Under the pieces are notes generated by a model that was not told where the DNA came from, did not search any database, and saw only the letters and a list, made by a program, of their open reading frames with translations. Below, piece by piece: positions 27,097 through 35,226 of a stretch of DNA of 55,123 bases. Every line of letters starts with the position of its first letter. The stretch's first letter is position 1. The position numbers and the translations under genes were made by a program. Source of the stretch: Firmicutes bacterium CAG:194 (GTDB taxonomy: Bacteria; Bacillota; Clostridia; Lachnospirales; Lachnospiraceae); NCBI GenBank assembly GCA_000432915.1, contig HF995216.1, positions 1-55,123 on the forward strand, in the 5' to 3' direction.

Positions 27097-28281
27097 GTGG
27101 CAAAACGTGAAGAAATGAGAAACTTGGAAACCATCCCCGTCGGCTCGCTCGGGATCATTGCCTTAAAGGGCTGCCAGGAGCTTGGCGAGAAGGTCGATCA
27201 GTATCTGGTTGACTGGCGTACAGAAAGAGAAAATGAGCACAAGGACAGCCTTGCATTCAAGGGGTATCAGCGAAGCTCTTACCTGCTGCAGGCAAAAGTA
27301 CCGCGTTTTGGATCCGGTGAAGCAAAGGGCGTTATTTTAGAATCTGTCCGAGGCAACGATCTCTATCTGCTTGTAGATGTTGCCAATTACAGTCTGACTT
27401 ACTCTCTTTGCGGACATGAAAATCATATGTCTCCGGATGATCATTATCAGGATTTAAAGAGAATTATCGCTGCTGTCGGTGGAAAGGCACGTCGTATTAC
27501 GGTTATCATGCCATTTTTGTACGAAAGCAGACAGCATAAGAGAACAGCACGCGAATCACTTGACTGTGCACTGGCTCTGCAGGAGCTTACCAGCATGGGT
27601 GTTGACAATATCATTACTTTCGACGCGCATGATCCCCGTGTACAGAACGCGATCCCATTAAGCGGCTTTGAAACTGTTTCCCCAACTTACCAGTTTATCA
27701 AGGGATTACTGAAGCATGTAAAGGATCTTACGATCGATTCCGATCATATGATGGTCATCAGCCCGGATGAAGGTGGTATGGGACGCGCTATTTACATGGC
27801 AAATGTACTTGGGCTCGATATGGGTATGTTCTATAAGAGACGTGATTATACACAGATTGTAGACGGCCGTAATCCGATCGTCGCGCATGAATTTTTAGGA
27901 AGCAGCGTGGAAGGCAAAGATGTGATCGTGATAGACGACATGATCAGTTCCGGTGAAAGTGTTCTGGAAGTTGCAGCAGAACTGAAAGCACGCAAAGCAA
28001 AACGTGTATTCATCTGTGCTACCTTTGGTCTTTTCACAAACGGACTTTCCAAATTCGATATTGCTTATGAAGACGGTCTGATCGCCGGTGTCCTGACAAC
28101 AAACCTTATATACCAGACGCCTGAACTGCTGCAGCGTCCGTACTACATCAACTGCGATATGAGCAAATACATTGCTTATATCATTGATACGTTAAATCAC
28201 GATGCTTCCATCAGTGATCTGCTCAATCCGAGTGATCGTATCCAGGCTGCGATCGCGAAGTATAAGGCGCATGAATATTAA
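27097..28281 (+). CDS. Divergent ribose-phosphate pyrophosphokinase-like protein
   Basis: 394 residues with a GTG start, about 80 longer than usual PRPP synthetases. It keeps the overall Prs order: MPFLYESRQHKR in place of the flexible loop PYFGYARQDRK, ITFDAHD for the catalytic DLHA stretch, SPDEGGMGRA for PDHGGVTRA, and a phosphoribosyl loop VIVIDDMISSGES in place of DDIIDTAGT. Catalytic identity is therefore plausible but altered at several key places. An extra N-terminal segment of about 75 residues is present. It lies 12 bp after the DnaC-like gene, in one operon. Confidence 0.75.
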   Translation: MAKREEMRNLETIPVGSLGIIALKGCQELGEKVDQYLVDWRTERENEHKDSLAFKGYQRSSYLLQAKVPRFGSGEAKGVILESVRGNDLYLLVDVANYSLTYSLCGHENHMSPDDHYQDLKRIIAAVGGKARRITVIMPFLYESRQHKRTARESLDCALALQELTSMGVDNIITFDAHDPRVQNAIPLSGFETVSPTYQFIKGLLKHVKDLTIDSDHMMVISPDEGGMGRAIYMANVLGLDMGMFYKRRDYTQIVDGRNPIVAHEFLGSSVEGKDVIVIDDMISSGESVLEVAAELKARKAKRVFICATFGLFTNGLSKFDIAYEDGLIAGVLTTNLIYQTPELLQRPYYINCDMSKYIAYIIDTLNHDASISDLLNPSDRIQAAIAKYKAHEY

Positions 28282-28330
28282 GATTGAAACCATTTGATTA
28301 TGCAATAAATAATATGGAATACTAACTAAA

Positions 28331-28544
28331 AAAACAGCTCCGTAGTATATTAGGATGCGATAGCTGCAAATGCGTATTTCTACTTGGCTAAATGCTGGTG
28401 ATGAATATGGTGCCACGACATGGACGTCGTGGCAGCGGATCTGAGACAGGGATGTCGAATATCCGCGTGCCATATGAATGCCAGCATGTGCCTTAGTAGA
28501 AAAGCATGCGCAGCGTGCATCAAAATATACTACGGAGCTGTTTT
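28331..28544. repeat. Solitary 214-bp branched palindrome
   Basis: Perfect 21-bp arms (28331-28351 and 28524-28544, beginning AAAACAGCTCC) enclose further paired arms: TTTCTACT/AGTAGAAA (28377-28384, 28495-28502), ATGCTGG/CCAGCAT (28392-28398, 28481-28487) and ATATGG/CCATAT (28405-28410, 28470-28475). The centre forks into two hairpins, GCCACGAC/GTCGTGGC (28412-28419, 28426-28433) and GCGGAT/ATCCGC (28435-28440, 28461-28466). T-runs flank both ends. It is either a MITE-like element or a structured RNA in the 3' region of the PRPP-like gene. Confidence 0.8.
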
Positions 28545-28618
28545 GGTTTTTCGTTATGAACATTCACATCTATTAACATTAAACATTGATAATCTGCTAT
28601 TTAATATGTGATCCATTG

Positions 28619-28704
28619 ATGATGCCAGAGTCAAAAGGTCTAAACCCACGCGTGCTTACTCATAAGCGGGTGAAATGTCCTGAGACTTTTGACTCCAACA
28701 TCAT
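28619..28704. repeat. MITE-like repeat, internally deleted copy 3
   Basis: Terminal inverted repeats ATGATGCCAGAGTCAAAAGG and ACTTTTGACTCCAACATCAT bound an 86-bp version of the element at 1918-2127. The inner CCCACGC/GCGGG hairpin and the GGTCTAAACCCACGCG stretch are retained, while about 120 bp of the core is missing. It lies before the 3' end of the leftward 133-residue gene. No gene is seen in 28282-28724. Confidence 0.75.
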
Positions 28705-28724
28705 ATGATTATATCTAACTTATT

Positions 28725-29126
28725 CTATATATCTTCAGTAGTTTCTGCCGCTTCCGGTTCTACGACTGTGGATGGAACGACAGCTGCGCCTTCTGCTTCG
28801 TGCGGCTCTGCGACGTTCTTTGCTGCGTCGGAAGGATCCTTCTTTTTGTTTTCAATCTCTGTTTTCAGTTCTTCGATCTTTGCAAGTGCCTTTGTGATCG
28901 TCTGCATCTGCTCGCCGTAGATGCTGTCCACATCGTCTTTATGTGCCAGATAGTAGGCTTCTCCGATCTCCTGATATGCTTTCTTTACAATGCCCTCCTG
29001 CTTGCCGACCTGCAGGGAAAGTCCCGGAATCTCAGCGTAATTTTTTGCTTTCTTTGTGGCATCGCTTTCCTTGATCGTCTGGAAAGTCTCTCCTGCCTTT
29101 GCGCTCAGCTTATTCAAAAAATCCAT
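28725..29126 (-). CDS. Small soluble protein of unknown function
   Basis: 133 residues from the ATG after AGGAGG; the frame is open further upstream without a ribosome-binding site. The N-terminus (MDFLNKLSAKAGETFQTIKE) is amphipathic, the middle (about 50-90) is a helix ending in KIEELKTEIENKKK, likely a short coiled coil, and the last 40 residues are Ala/Glu/Val-rich and disordered. The opening resembles small zinc-ribbon-associated helper proteins of Firmicutes, but no cysteines are present. Function unknown. Confidence 0.65.
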   Translation of the reverse strand: MDFLNKLSAKAGETFQTIKESDATKKAKNYAEIPGLSLQVGKQEGIVKKAYQEIGEAYYLAHKDDVDSIYGEQMQTITKALAKIEELKTEIENKKKDPSDAAKNVAEPHEAEGAAVVPSTVVEPEAAETTEDI

Positions 29127-29272
29127 GTTTCTACCTCCTGTAAAATACCTTTTCCTTTTTATTACATCATATACTTCCGATACTTCTTTTTCAATAAAGG
29201 AACTATTAAATTTACATGATTTCCACAGTTCCTGCACAGACTAAATCAGACTATCTCAAAGGAGCGGATTTT

Positions 29273-29986
29273 ATGCAGGAAATAATTTATATTATTGTAT
29301 TGTCTTTTGGATCGATCATTACTCTTTTTATTCTGACCAAGCTCATGGGCTACCGGCAGATGTCGGAAATGAGCATGTTTGATTATATCAACGGCATTAC
29401 GATCGGATCGATTGCCGCAGAAATGGCAACATCATTGGAGCAAAGCTTCTGGCAGCCTTTTACCGCCATGGTCGTCTATGGCATTTGCGGTATTCTGCTG
29501 TCCCATGCCACCAGTAAAAGTATAATGCTCAGGCGCCTCATTACCGGGAAACCCATTGCCCTGTATTCCCACGGGCAGATCTTTGAAAAGAACCTGAGAA
29601 AAGCAAGGCTGGATCTGTCAGAGCTTCTGACGCTTGCCAGGCTGAGCGGCTATTTTGATCTGTCCGCTTTAGAAGTCATTATGATGGAGCCAAGCGGTAA
29701 ACTCAGCTTTCTGCCCAAATCCTCGAGCAGACCTGTCACGCCGGGAGATCTTGCCCTTGCGCCGGAACAGACGTTGTTATCTGCCGTTCTTATCATGGAT
29801 GGAAAGCTTCTGCCACACAATCTAAAACACAGCGGCAAAGACGAAATATGGCTCACACGCCGGATCCACAATCAAGGATTCCACGATTACAAAGACATCC
29901 TTCTCGCTTTGTGCGATAATCAGGGAAAATTAACCATTTACGGTTATCAGAAAACAGACAGACAGGATGCTGATATCCTGATCTGA
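29273..29986 (+). CDS. DUF421 family membrane protein
   Basis: 237 residues from the ATG that follows AAAGGAG. Three N-terminal membrane helices (about 3-22, 40-58, 64-82) precede a cytoplasmic alpha/beta domain with the family pattern RLITGKPIALYSHGQI near 92 and LARLSGYFDLSALEVIMMEPSGKLS split over residues 123-145. This is the YetF/YrbG (DUF421) family, reported from spore-formers but of unclear biochemical role. It is transcribed alone, divergent from the 133-residue gene. Confidence 0.8.
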   Translation: MQEIIYIIVLSFGSIITLFILTKLMGYRQMSEMSMFDYINGITIGSIAAEMATSLEQSFWQPFTAMVVYGICGILLSHATSKSIMLRRLITGKPIALYSHGQIFEKNLRKARLDLSELLTLARLSGYFDLSALEVIMMEPSGKLSFLPKSSSRPVTPGDLALAPEQTLLSAVLIMDGKLLPHNLKHSGKDEIWLTRRIHNQGFHDYKDILLALCDNQGKLTIYGYQKTDRQDADILI

Positions 29987-30006
29987 AAAGATTCCATAAA
30001 ATGGGA

Positions 30007-30101
30007 AATCCGTTAGCCGAGGGGATTGGCTAACGGATTATGAGGGGATAATCTGAGAAGTAAAACTTCTCATATTTATAATAAACATTTCTGTTTATTA
30101 T
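30007..30101. terminator. Three consecutive hairpins between convergent genes
   Basis: Stem 1 is AATCCGTTAGCC/GGCTAACGGATT (30007-30018, 30028-30039; 12 bp). Stem 2 is TGAGAAGT/ACTTCTCA (around 30053-30071, 3-base loop). Stem 3 is ATAATAAACA/TGTTTATTAT (30078-30087, 30092-30101, 4-base loop). The region lies between the DUF421 gene (+) and the 3' end of the large leftward operon. T-runs are poor, so a role in convergent termination is only likely. Confidence 0.5.
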
Positions 30102-30224
30102 CTAATTGTTAGGTTGCATCAAGAATATCACTTCCCTCTGCATCATTTATTATATATCAAAAGTCTTATTTTGTACAGTCTTTTTTTGGAAAAATCTTTT
30201 TAATTTTTAAGTCTTTTTTAAGCT

Positions 30225-30926
30225 CTATTTTTCCATATTTACAGTAATTTTGCCAAAATACAATTGATTTAGTAGTTTTTTGACAAATACGACATGATAT
30301 TTTGGCAAGATTTCGTCCTGGAAGTATGCACCGTTTCCGGAGATCAGTTCCAAAGGTTCTCCTTCGTAACCTTGCAGATCAACTTTTTGCACATAATCCT
30401 CTGCATACTTGGCAGCAAGTGCTTTCCGCAGCTCAATTTTCTGCACAAGTTCCTGCGTCAGACCTGTCTTTTCGATCTGCGCTTTCGTCATTTCATCCAG
30501 CAGCTTTGCAGCCTGCTCCGTTGCTGCATCCTTCTCCTCTACAGTCAGTTCATACCCATCCTTCTCTGCCATATCTGCATAAATGATCTCGGCAAGACAT
30601 GTATTAACCGCTGTATCCTTTGCCATATTTTTTAAAAATCTGCTCTTTTTCCCTGCTGAAAAATGTACATTCCAGTAGCTTTGCGGATTCGCGGAATCAT
30701 AGGCTTTTGCCTGTTGATTTACATAATCCTCCACTTCATAGATATAATATCCAAACTCACGAAGCGTTACATGCACTTCATCTACTGAAAATACCGTCTC
30801 ATCCAGGTGTGCTCCATAGTCAAATATCTTTCTATGTCTGCCCCAGACCGAAAGTACAGCCAGAACAAGGAGCAGTACAAACAAAAGCAGGAATGCCAAA
30901 AGCAGCTTTTTATCTTTTTTCTTCAT
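30225..30926 (-). CDS. Membrane-anchored SurA-N-like protein
   Basis: 233 residues. One N-terminal membrane helix (about 8-27) is followed by an all-helical extracytoplasmic domain. The pattern VDEVHVTLREFGYYIYEVE, KDTAVNTCLAEIIYADMAE and LTVEEKDAATEQ is that of the SurA N-terminal chaperone domain of secreted foldases, but no parvulin PPIase domain follows. It is the last gene of the seven-gene operon, 5 bp after the 161-residue gene. A chaperone or receptor role for the secreted operon proteins is inference. Confidence 0.6.
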   Translation of the reverse strand: MKKKDKKLLLAFLLLFVLLLVLAVLSVWGRHRKIFDYGAHLDETVFSVDEVHVTLREFGYYIYEVEDYVNQQAKAYDSANPQSYWNVHFSAGKKSRFLKNMAKDTAVNTCLAEIIYADMAEKDGYELTVEEKDAATEQAAKLLDEMTKAQIEKTGLTQELVQKIELRKALAAKYAEDYVQKVDLQGYEGEPLELISGNGAYFQDEILPKYHVVFVKKLLNQLYFGKITVNMEK

Positions 30927-30931
30927 GTCAC

Positions 30932-31417
30932 TTATCCGTTCTGTACACGGTTCATGTATTTATCCCAGCAAAGCTCAGAGCTGTCAAATGCGATCTGTAA
31001 CCAGTAGGATGTCTCCTCGTCCGCATCAATCCCGACCAGATATAAAAAACGGTTTGTTGCATTATAAGTATCTTCTACCTTCACAACATCAAACAGATAA
31101 TAGCCCTTACTTCCCTTTAGAAGCGCTGCAAGCTCCTCCTCGGAAAGCGGTTCATCCGGCTTTTCTTCCCGCAATACATCATTGGCATCATAATACTTAT
31201 ATCCTTCCCTTACAGCTTTTTGGACTTCGGCATTTTTCAATTCCATCTGCGTTGTTCCCGCATAGCTGTCCGTATAATTACCATTCTGGGAATTATCGGC
31301 TTTTACGATCACAGCCTCCAGTTCAAACCGGAGGGCATCTCCTGTCCATTCCGCTTTTTGAATCTGCGCATCTCTGAAACTGAAATGCTCCAACTCATTC
31401 ACTGCCTTAAATTTCAT
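30932..31417 (-). CDS. Unknown protein in chimeric transport operon
   Basis: 161 residues without a signal peptide or membrane helix. It is rich in beta strands at the start (residues 25-60) and has an acidic helix (EEPLSEEELAALLKG-like, about 88-105). A family assignment is not possible by eye. Its ATG lies inside the end of the MacB-core gene (11-bp overlap), with AGGAAAG as ribosome-binding site in that gene, so the two are translationally coupled. It is followed after 5 bp by the SurA-N-like gene. Confidence 0.6.
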   Translation of the reverse strand: MKFKAVNELEHFSFRDAQIQKAEWTGDALRFELEAVIVKADNSQNGNYTDSYAGTTQMELKNAEVQKAVREGYKYYDANDVLREEKPDEPLSEEELAALLKGSKGYYLFDVVKVEDTYNATNRFLYLVGIDADEETSYWLQIAFDSSELCWDKYMNRVQNG

Positions 31418-32807
31418 CTTTACTTTCCTGCTCTTCCTCAGCTTCGCGCGCTTTTCTTCTTGCTTCGATCTGCTCTTTCCGACGGATTTCCATAAGCTCT
31501 TCCCGCTCTTTTCTCTTTTCCCAGGAAATCTTTGCTTCCCGGACGATCTTCTCCATCAGTTCTTCTTCCGACAAGGCAGGCTCTTCCGATTTTTCATTCT
31601 CCGGAAGATTTTCTGACTGTACAGGATCCGCAATCTTTTCTTTTTCATCCGAAAGTGCATCTATCACGATCTGTGCCCGATCCACGCCTTCTTTTTCTGC
31701 GCGCTTTGCCGCTGCTTTTGCATATTGTCTGTCGATCGCATTTTCAATCGCGCCTTTGACAAATGCTTTCCACTTATGATATTCCCTTTTTACGGTTATT
31801 ACAAGCCATATAGCAAGTGAAATTACAGGAAACGCAAGTAACAGTGTCCGCAATATAAGAAGAAATGCTGCCTTCATTTCAATGCTGCGCACAGCATTCT
31901 CCCAATATGGATATGCAACTGCATTCCCCCGCATCATCAGCTTTGGCAGATTCCAGATCTTCTTATATAATTGCAGATTGGAGAAACGATCTGTATTATC
32001 AACATACTCTTTATCAGAAAAACTAACTGACGAATCAGAAAGTGTTGTCTCTTCATCCTCGCCAAACGCTGTCTTTAATGCAGTTAATGCAAATCCCTTT
32101 ACAGGATTCGGCAGAACTGCCTCATAAGCTGTTATACCGGTTCCTTCAAAAAGCGTCTGGAAGGTATCATAGTCCATAAATAAGTAGGACTGATCTCCTC
32201 TTGCATACTTTTCATATTTATTATCCGATGGCTTATAAACACCTGCAATCACAAACTGTCTGCCTTCGATGGTTACTGTTTTTCCGGCTATATCATATGC
32301 GCCAAACAATGTCCATGCTGTATTCTCATCCAGCACAACCCTGTCCTTTGAAATATCATTTTCAGAGAAAACGTTTCCCGAGATCATGTTAAGCGGATGA
32401 AACTGAAAGAAATCACCACCGACACCTATGATCTGCACACTATCCACTGAAGCACTTCCTATATCTGTCAGCTTACCGATGGAGCTGTCATGCATGGCTG
32501 CATAAGCATCGATCCAAAGCCTTCCGGAAACAGCTTCTTCCGTAATAGAAGCATCTGTCAGCTTTGACTGCAGTGTGCTTCGTACCTCCGAGATCATATC
32601 CTTTGTGATCTGACTGTCACTTTGCATAAACGCACTGACCTGATGGTATCTGATATCATTTGCCGCCCATCGCTCTGCCTCCTGCTGGGAATACTGCTTT
32701 CCGACCAGTGTATTCCCCGCAATTGTCAAAACAACTGCCATCAGCAGACAAAACAGGAGACATACCAGAAATCTGATATGATCTCTGCACCAGATTAATA
32801 CTTTCAT
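31407..32807 (-). CDS. MacB-core (PCD) membrane protein lacking an FtsX channel
   Basis: 466 residues. A first membrane helix (about 13-32) is followed by an extracytoplasmic domain (about 35-300) with MacB periplasmic-core features: VQIIGVGGDFFQFHPLNMI, GNVFSENDI, VVLDENTAWTLFG and KTVTIEGRQFVIAGVY near 150-200. Normal MacB/YknZ permeases then have three helices; here only one is seen (about 318-340), and the remaining 125 residues are a charged, coiled-coil-like cytoplasmic tail. It is thus a two-helix derivative. It follows the HlyD-like gene by 12 bp with AGGAGG. Confidence 0.65.
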   Translation of the reverse strand: MKVLIWCRDHIRFLVCLLFCLLMAVVLTIAGNTLVGKQYSQQEAERWAANDIRYHQVSAFMQSDSQITKDMISEVRSTLQSKLTDASITEEAVSGRLWIDAYAAMHDSSIGKLTDIGSASVDSVQIIGVGGDFFQFHPLNMISGNVFSENDISKDRVVLDENTAWTLFGAYDIAGKTVTIEGRQFVIAGVYKPSDNKYEKYARGDQSYLFMDYDTFQTLFEGTGITAYEAVLPNPVKGFALTALKTAFGEDEETTLSDSSVSFSDKEYVDNTDRFSNLQLYKKIWNLPKLMMRGNAVAYPYWENAVRSIEMKAAFLLILRTLLLAFPVISLAIWLVITVKREYHKWKAFVKGAIENAIDRQYAKAAAKRAEKEGVDRAQIVIDALSDEKEKIADPVQSENLPENEKSEEPALSEEELMEKIVREAKISWEKRKEREELMEIRRKEQIEARRKAREAEEEQESKDEI

Positions 32808-32819
32808 ATCCGGTTCCTC

Positions 32820-34286
32820 CTATTGATCTGCCAGACGTACCTTCATACCGGCCTCTAATGGTTTTGTAGAGTTTGTTACGACATATTCATATCCGAATAA
32901 CCCTCCGCTGACAGCAGAATTCGTATCATCACTTGCCAGAACCTCTACATCTGCTCTGGATAATACATAACGATTACCGAGCGGACTGCTCTTTACATTG
33001 ACAACAAGTACAAATTTTCCGTTATTATCTTCACGGATTGCACTGTTTGGTACTGTTACATCATATTGTGAACTCTTTTCACCAACAGAAAGACTTAATG
33101 ACTGTCCGACAGTTACATCCTCTCCCGTGATCTTGAATGTCAGTATTTTATTTTTATCGGGATTTTCTATATCAGCCTTGATAGAATCCAGCGTTGCTTT
33201 CATATCTGTTCCCCAGATATTCTGAATCTCTGCTTCCTGTCCCGCCTTGACAAGCTTTGCCTGCTCTTTTGTCACGGAAAAGCTGACACTGTATCCGTTT
33301 CCTGTTACTGCAATAGATGCAAGTGCGCTGTCCGGTGTTACTGTATCACCTGCGATACAGTTGACAGATTTTACAACACCTGCATTTTTCGCCTTGATCT
33401 CTGTTTCCTGTCCACCGTTTTTCAGCTTTTCGACCACTTCTCTCTGGTCATCTACCTTTTTCTTGGAAGCCTTCAGATCAAGTGCTGCCTGTCCCTGTGT
33501 TACCTTGTCATCCGTCTGCTTGTTTGCAAGCGTCAGGATTAAAGTATCCAGTGCCTTCTGTTTTTCGCGGACTGCTGCATTGGCATCATCCACGGTTGGT
33601 GTACTTTCCAGATCGGAAGTGATCTGTGCCAGCGTGGCATTTGCCTCTGCCAGTGCTTTCTTTTTCTCTTTTAATTTCTTATTATATTTGCTCACACTGT
33701 TTCCGGATACGGAGGAATCGATCTGCGCCTGAATATAGTCAACATCAGCCTGCAGATCATTGACCTTTTTCTGTGCTGCTGCCTGCTGTTCTACTAAAGA
33801 TGCTCTGGCTGCTGCCTTAGTCTGGTTGGCAACAGCATCACTGAGCTCTTCCCTTGCGGATTTGATCTCCAGATTGTCAAGTGCATAATTCGGAGCTGCG
33901 GCAAGAAGTGCCTTGCTGTAATCAAGTTCCAGACTATCCAGCGTATCCTGCGCTTCCTTGAGCGCGGTCTCATCCGTTGTACCTGTTCCGTCCAGCTCAA
34001 ACAACAGCTGATCTGCCGAAACCTCATCACCCACCTTGATCTTGACACTGCCGACCACATGATTTTCCGTTACTTTGACATCATAATCTTCTGCTGTCTC
34101 TACTGTTCCCGTTCCTCTGACCTTTGCTGTTACACTTCCGTTCTGTGCATACGTCGCAGAAACCTCAGGCAGGGAATAATTCATGATCGTATTGGAGAAA
34201 AACGTCAAAAGCAGCATGATCACCAGAAAGACGATCGCAATATTTTTAATTCTATCTTTTTTGTTGGTCTGTTTTTTTTCGTTCAC
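32820..34286 (-). CDS. HlyD/membrane-fusion-type adaptor protein
   Basis: 488 residues from a GTG with GAAAGGAT 6 bp upstream; an upstream ATG would overlap the permease gene by 56 bp. A basic N-terminus and a membrane helix (about 12-32) are followed by a barrel/lipoyl half near 50-100 (VTENHVVGSVKIKVGDEVS), a long coiled-coil hairpin (about 110-290, Ala/Lys/Gln-rich), the second lipoyl half (EIKAKNAGVVKSVNCIAGD near 305) and beta-barrel domains. Such adaptors serve MacAB/YknXYZ-type exporters, but the cognate ATPase is missing here. Confidence 0.8.
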   Translation of the reverse strand: MNEKKQTNKKDRIKNIAIVFLVIMLLLTFFSNTIMNYSLPEVSATYAQNGSVTAKVRGTGTVETAEDYDVKVTENHVVGSVKIKVGDEVSADQLLFELDGTGTTDETALKEAQDTLDSLELDYSKALLAAAPNYALDNLEIKSAREELSDAVANQTKAAARASLVEQQAAAQKKVNDLQADVDYIQAQIDSSVSGNSVSKYNKKLKEKKKALAEANATLAQITSDLESTPTVDDANAAVREKQKALDTLILTLANKQTDDKVTQGQAALDLKASKKKVDDQREVVEKLKNGGQETEIKAKNAGVVKSVNCIAGDTVTPDSALASIAVTGNGYSVSFSVTKEQAKLVKAGQEAEIQNIWGTDMKATLDSIKADIENPDKNKILTFKITGEDVTVGQSLSLSVGEKSSQYDVTVPNSAIREDNNGKFVLVVNVKSSPLGNRYVLSRADVEVLASDDTNSAVSGGLFGYEYVVTNSTKPLEAGMKVRLADQ

Positions 34287-34299
34287 TTTCTTATCCTTT

Positions 34300-35226
34300 C
34301 TATCCCTTGACTCCACCGGAGTAGGAAATTCCTTCGATGAGGTATTCTTCCCCATACAGATAGATCAGTATGGTTGGTACCATATAAATAACCGCAACCG
34401 CAAACGCCAGTCCGACTTCTCCCTTATTGATCTCTGACAGGAAAATCGACAATGGGTATTTATCGCTGTCAGACAGCAGGATAAGCGGCTGTTCAACCAT
34501 ATTCCAGTAATCAATGAATACCAGGATCGCCGTACTCGCGATCGCGCTTTTGCAAAGCGGGATGCAGACTTTTGTGAAAATCTGCCACTCTGAAGCACCA
34601 TCCAGCTCAGCAGCCTCGATCAGCGATTTTGGAATACGTCTCATATACTTTGTCAGCAGAAACACACTGAATGTCGAGAAAATACCCGGCAGTATGATCG
34701 CCGCTCTGGTATTTAAGATCCCCAGCCATTTACTGACGAGAAAGTTCGGTACAAGACTGACCTGATATGGCATCAGCATCAGTATAATATATAAAAAGAA
34801 GATAATTTCCTTTTTTCGCCCCCGGAACCGCGAAAAGCTATACGCCGCTCCCAATGCGATAAAGATCTGAAACGCAACGATCGGTACAACCAAAATGACC
34901 GAATTCCAGAATTTCAGCAAATAATCCGGGCTCTGTAAAAGCACGGTATAATACTGCTTAAAAGTAACCATATCCGGAATAAACTTCAGGTTTGCAGCCT
35001 CCGACGTATAAGAGGACTTCGTCTGCTGCTGATTCCCATAATAATTATTATTGGAATCATCGGTGTAGCTGTCAAATACCGCACCATAATTAGCAGAGAT
35101 CTCACTCTCCTGCATAAACGAGTTTGCGACCGTCAGGACGATCGGCATTAAAAATGAGGTTGCAAAGAAAAATGCTATGACAAACAATACAACCTTTGTG
35201 CATTTCTGCTTCCGTCTGCTTTTCAT
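34300..35226 (-). CDS. Carbohydrate ABC transporter permease (MalG type)
   Basis: 308 residues from an ATG overlapping the upstream permease stop by 4 bp (ATGA). It has six predicted membrane helices, an unusually long Asn/Tyr-rich extracytoplasmic loop after helix 1 (about 45-80), and the docking motif EAAELDGASEWQIFTKVCIP near 205, typical of CUT1 sugar importers. It pairs with the MalF-type protein encoded just upstream. No ATPase gene is in the operon; CUT1 systems of Firmicutes often share a MsmK-type ATPase. Confidence 0.88.
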   Translation of the reverse strand: MKSRRKQKCTKVVLFVIAFFFATSFLMPIVLTVANSFMQESEISANYGAVFDSYTDDSNNNYYGNQQQTKSSYTSEAANLKFIPDMVTFKQYYTVLLQSPDYLLKFWNSVILVVPIVAFQIFIALGAAYSFSRFRGRKKEIIFFLYIILMLMPYQVSLVPNFLVSKWLGILNTRAAIILPGIFSTFSVFLLTKYMRRIPKSLIEAAELDGASEWQIFTKVCIPLCKSAIASTAILVFIDYWNMVEQPLILLSDSDKYPLSIFLSEINKGEVGLAFAVAVIYMVPTILIYLYGEEYLIEGISYSGGVKG

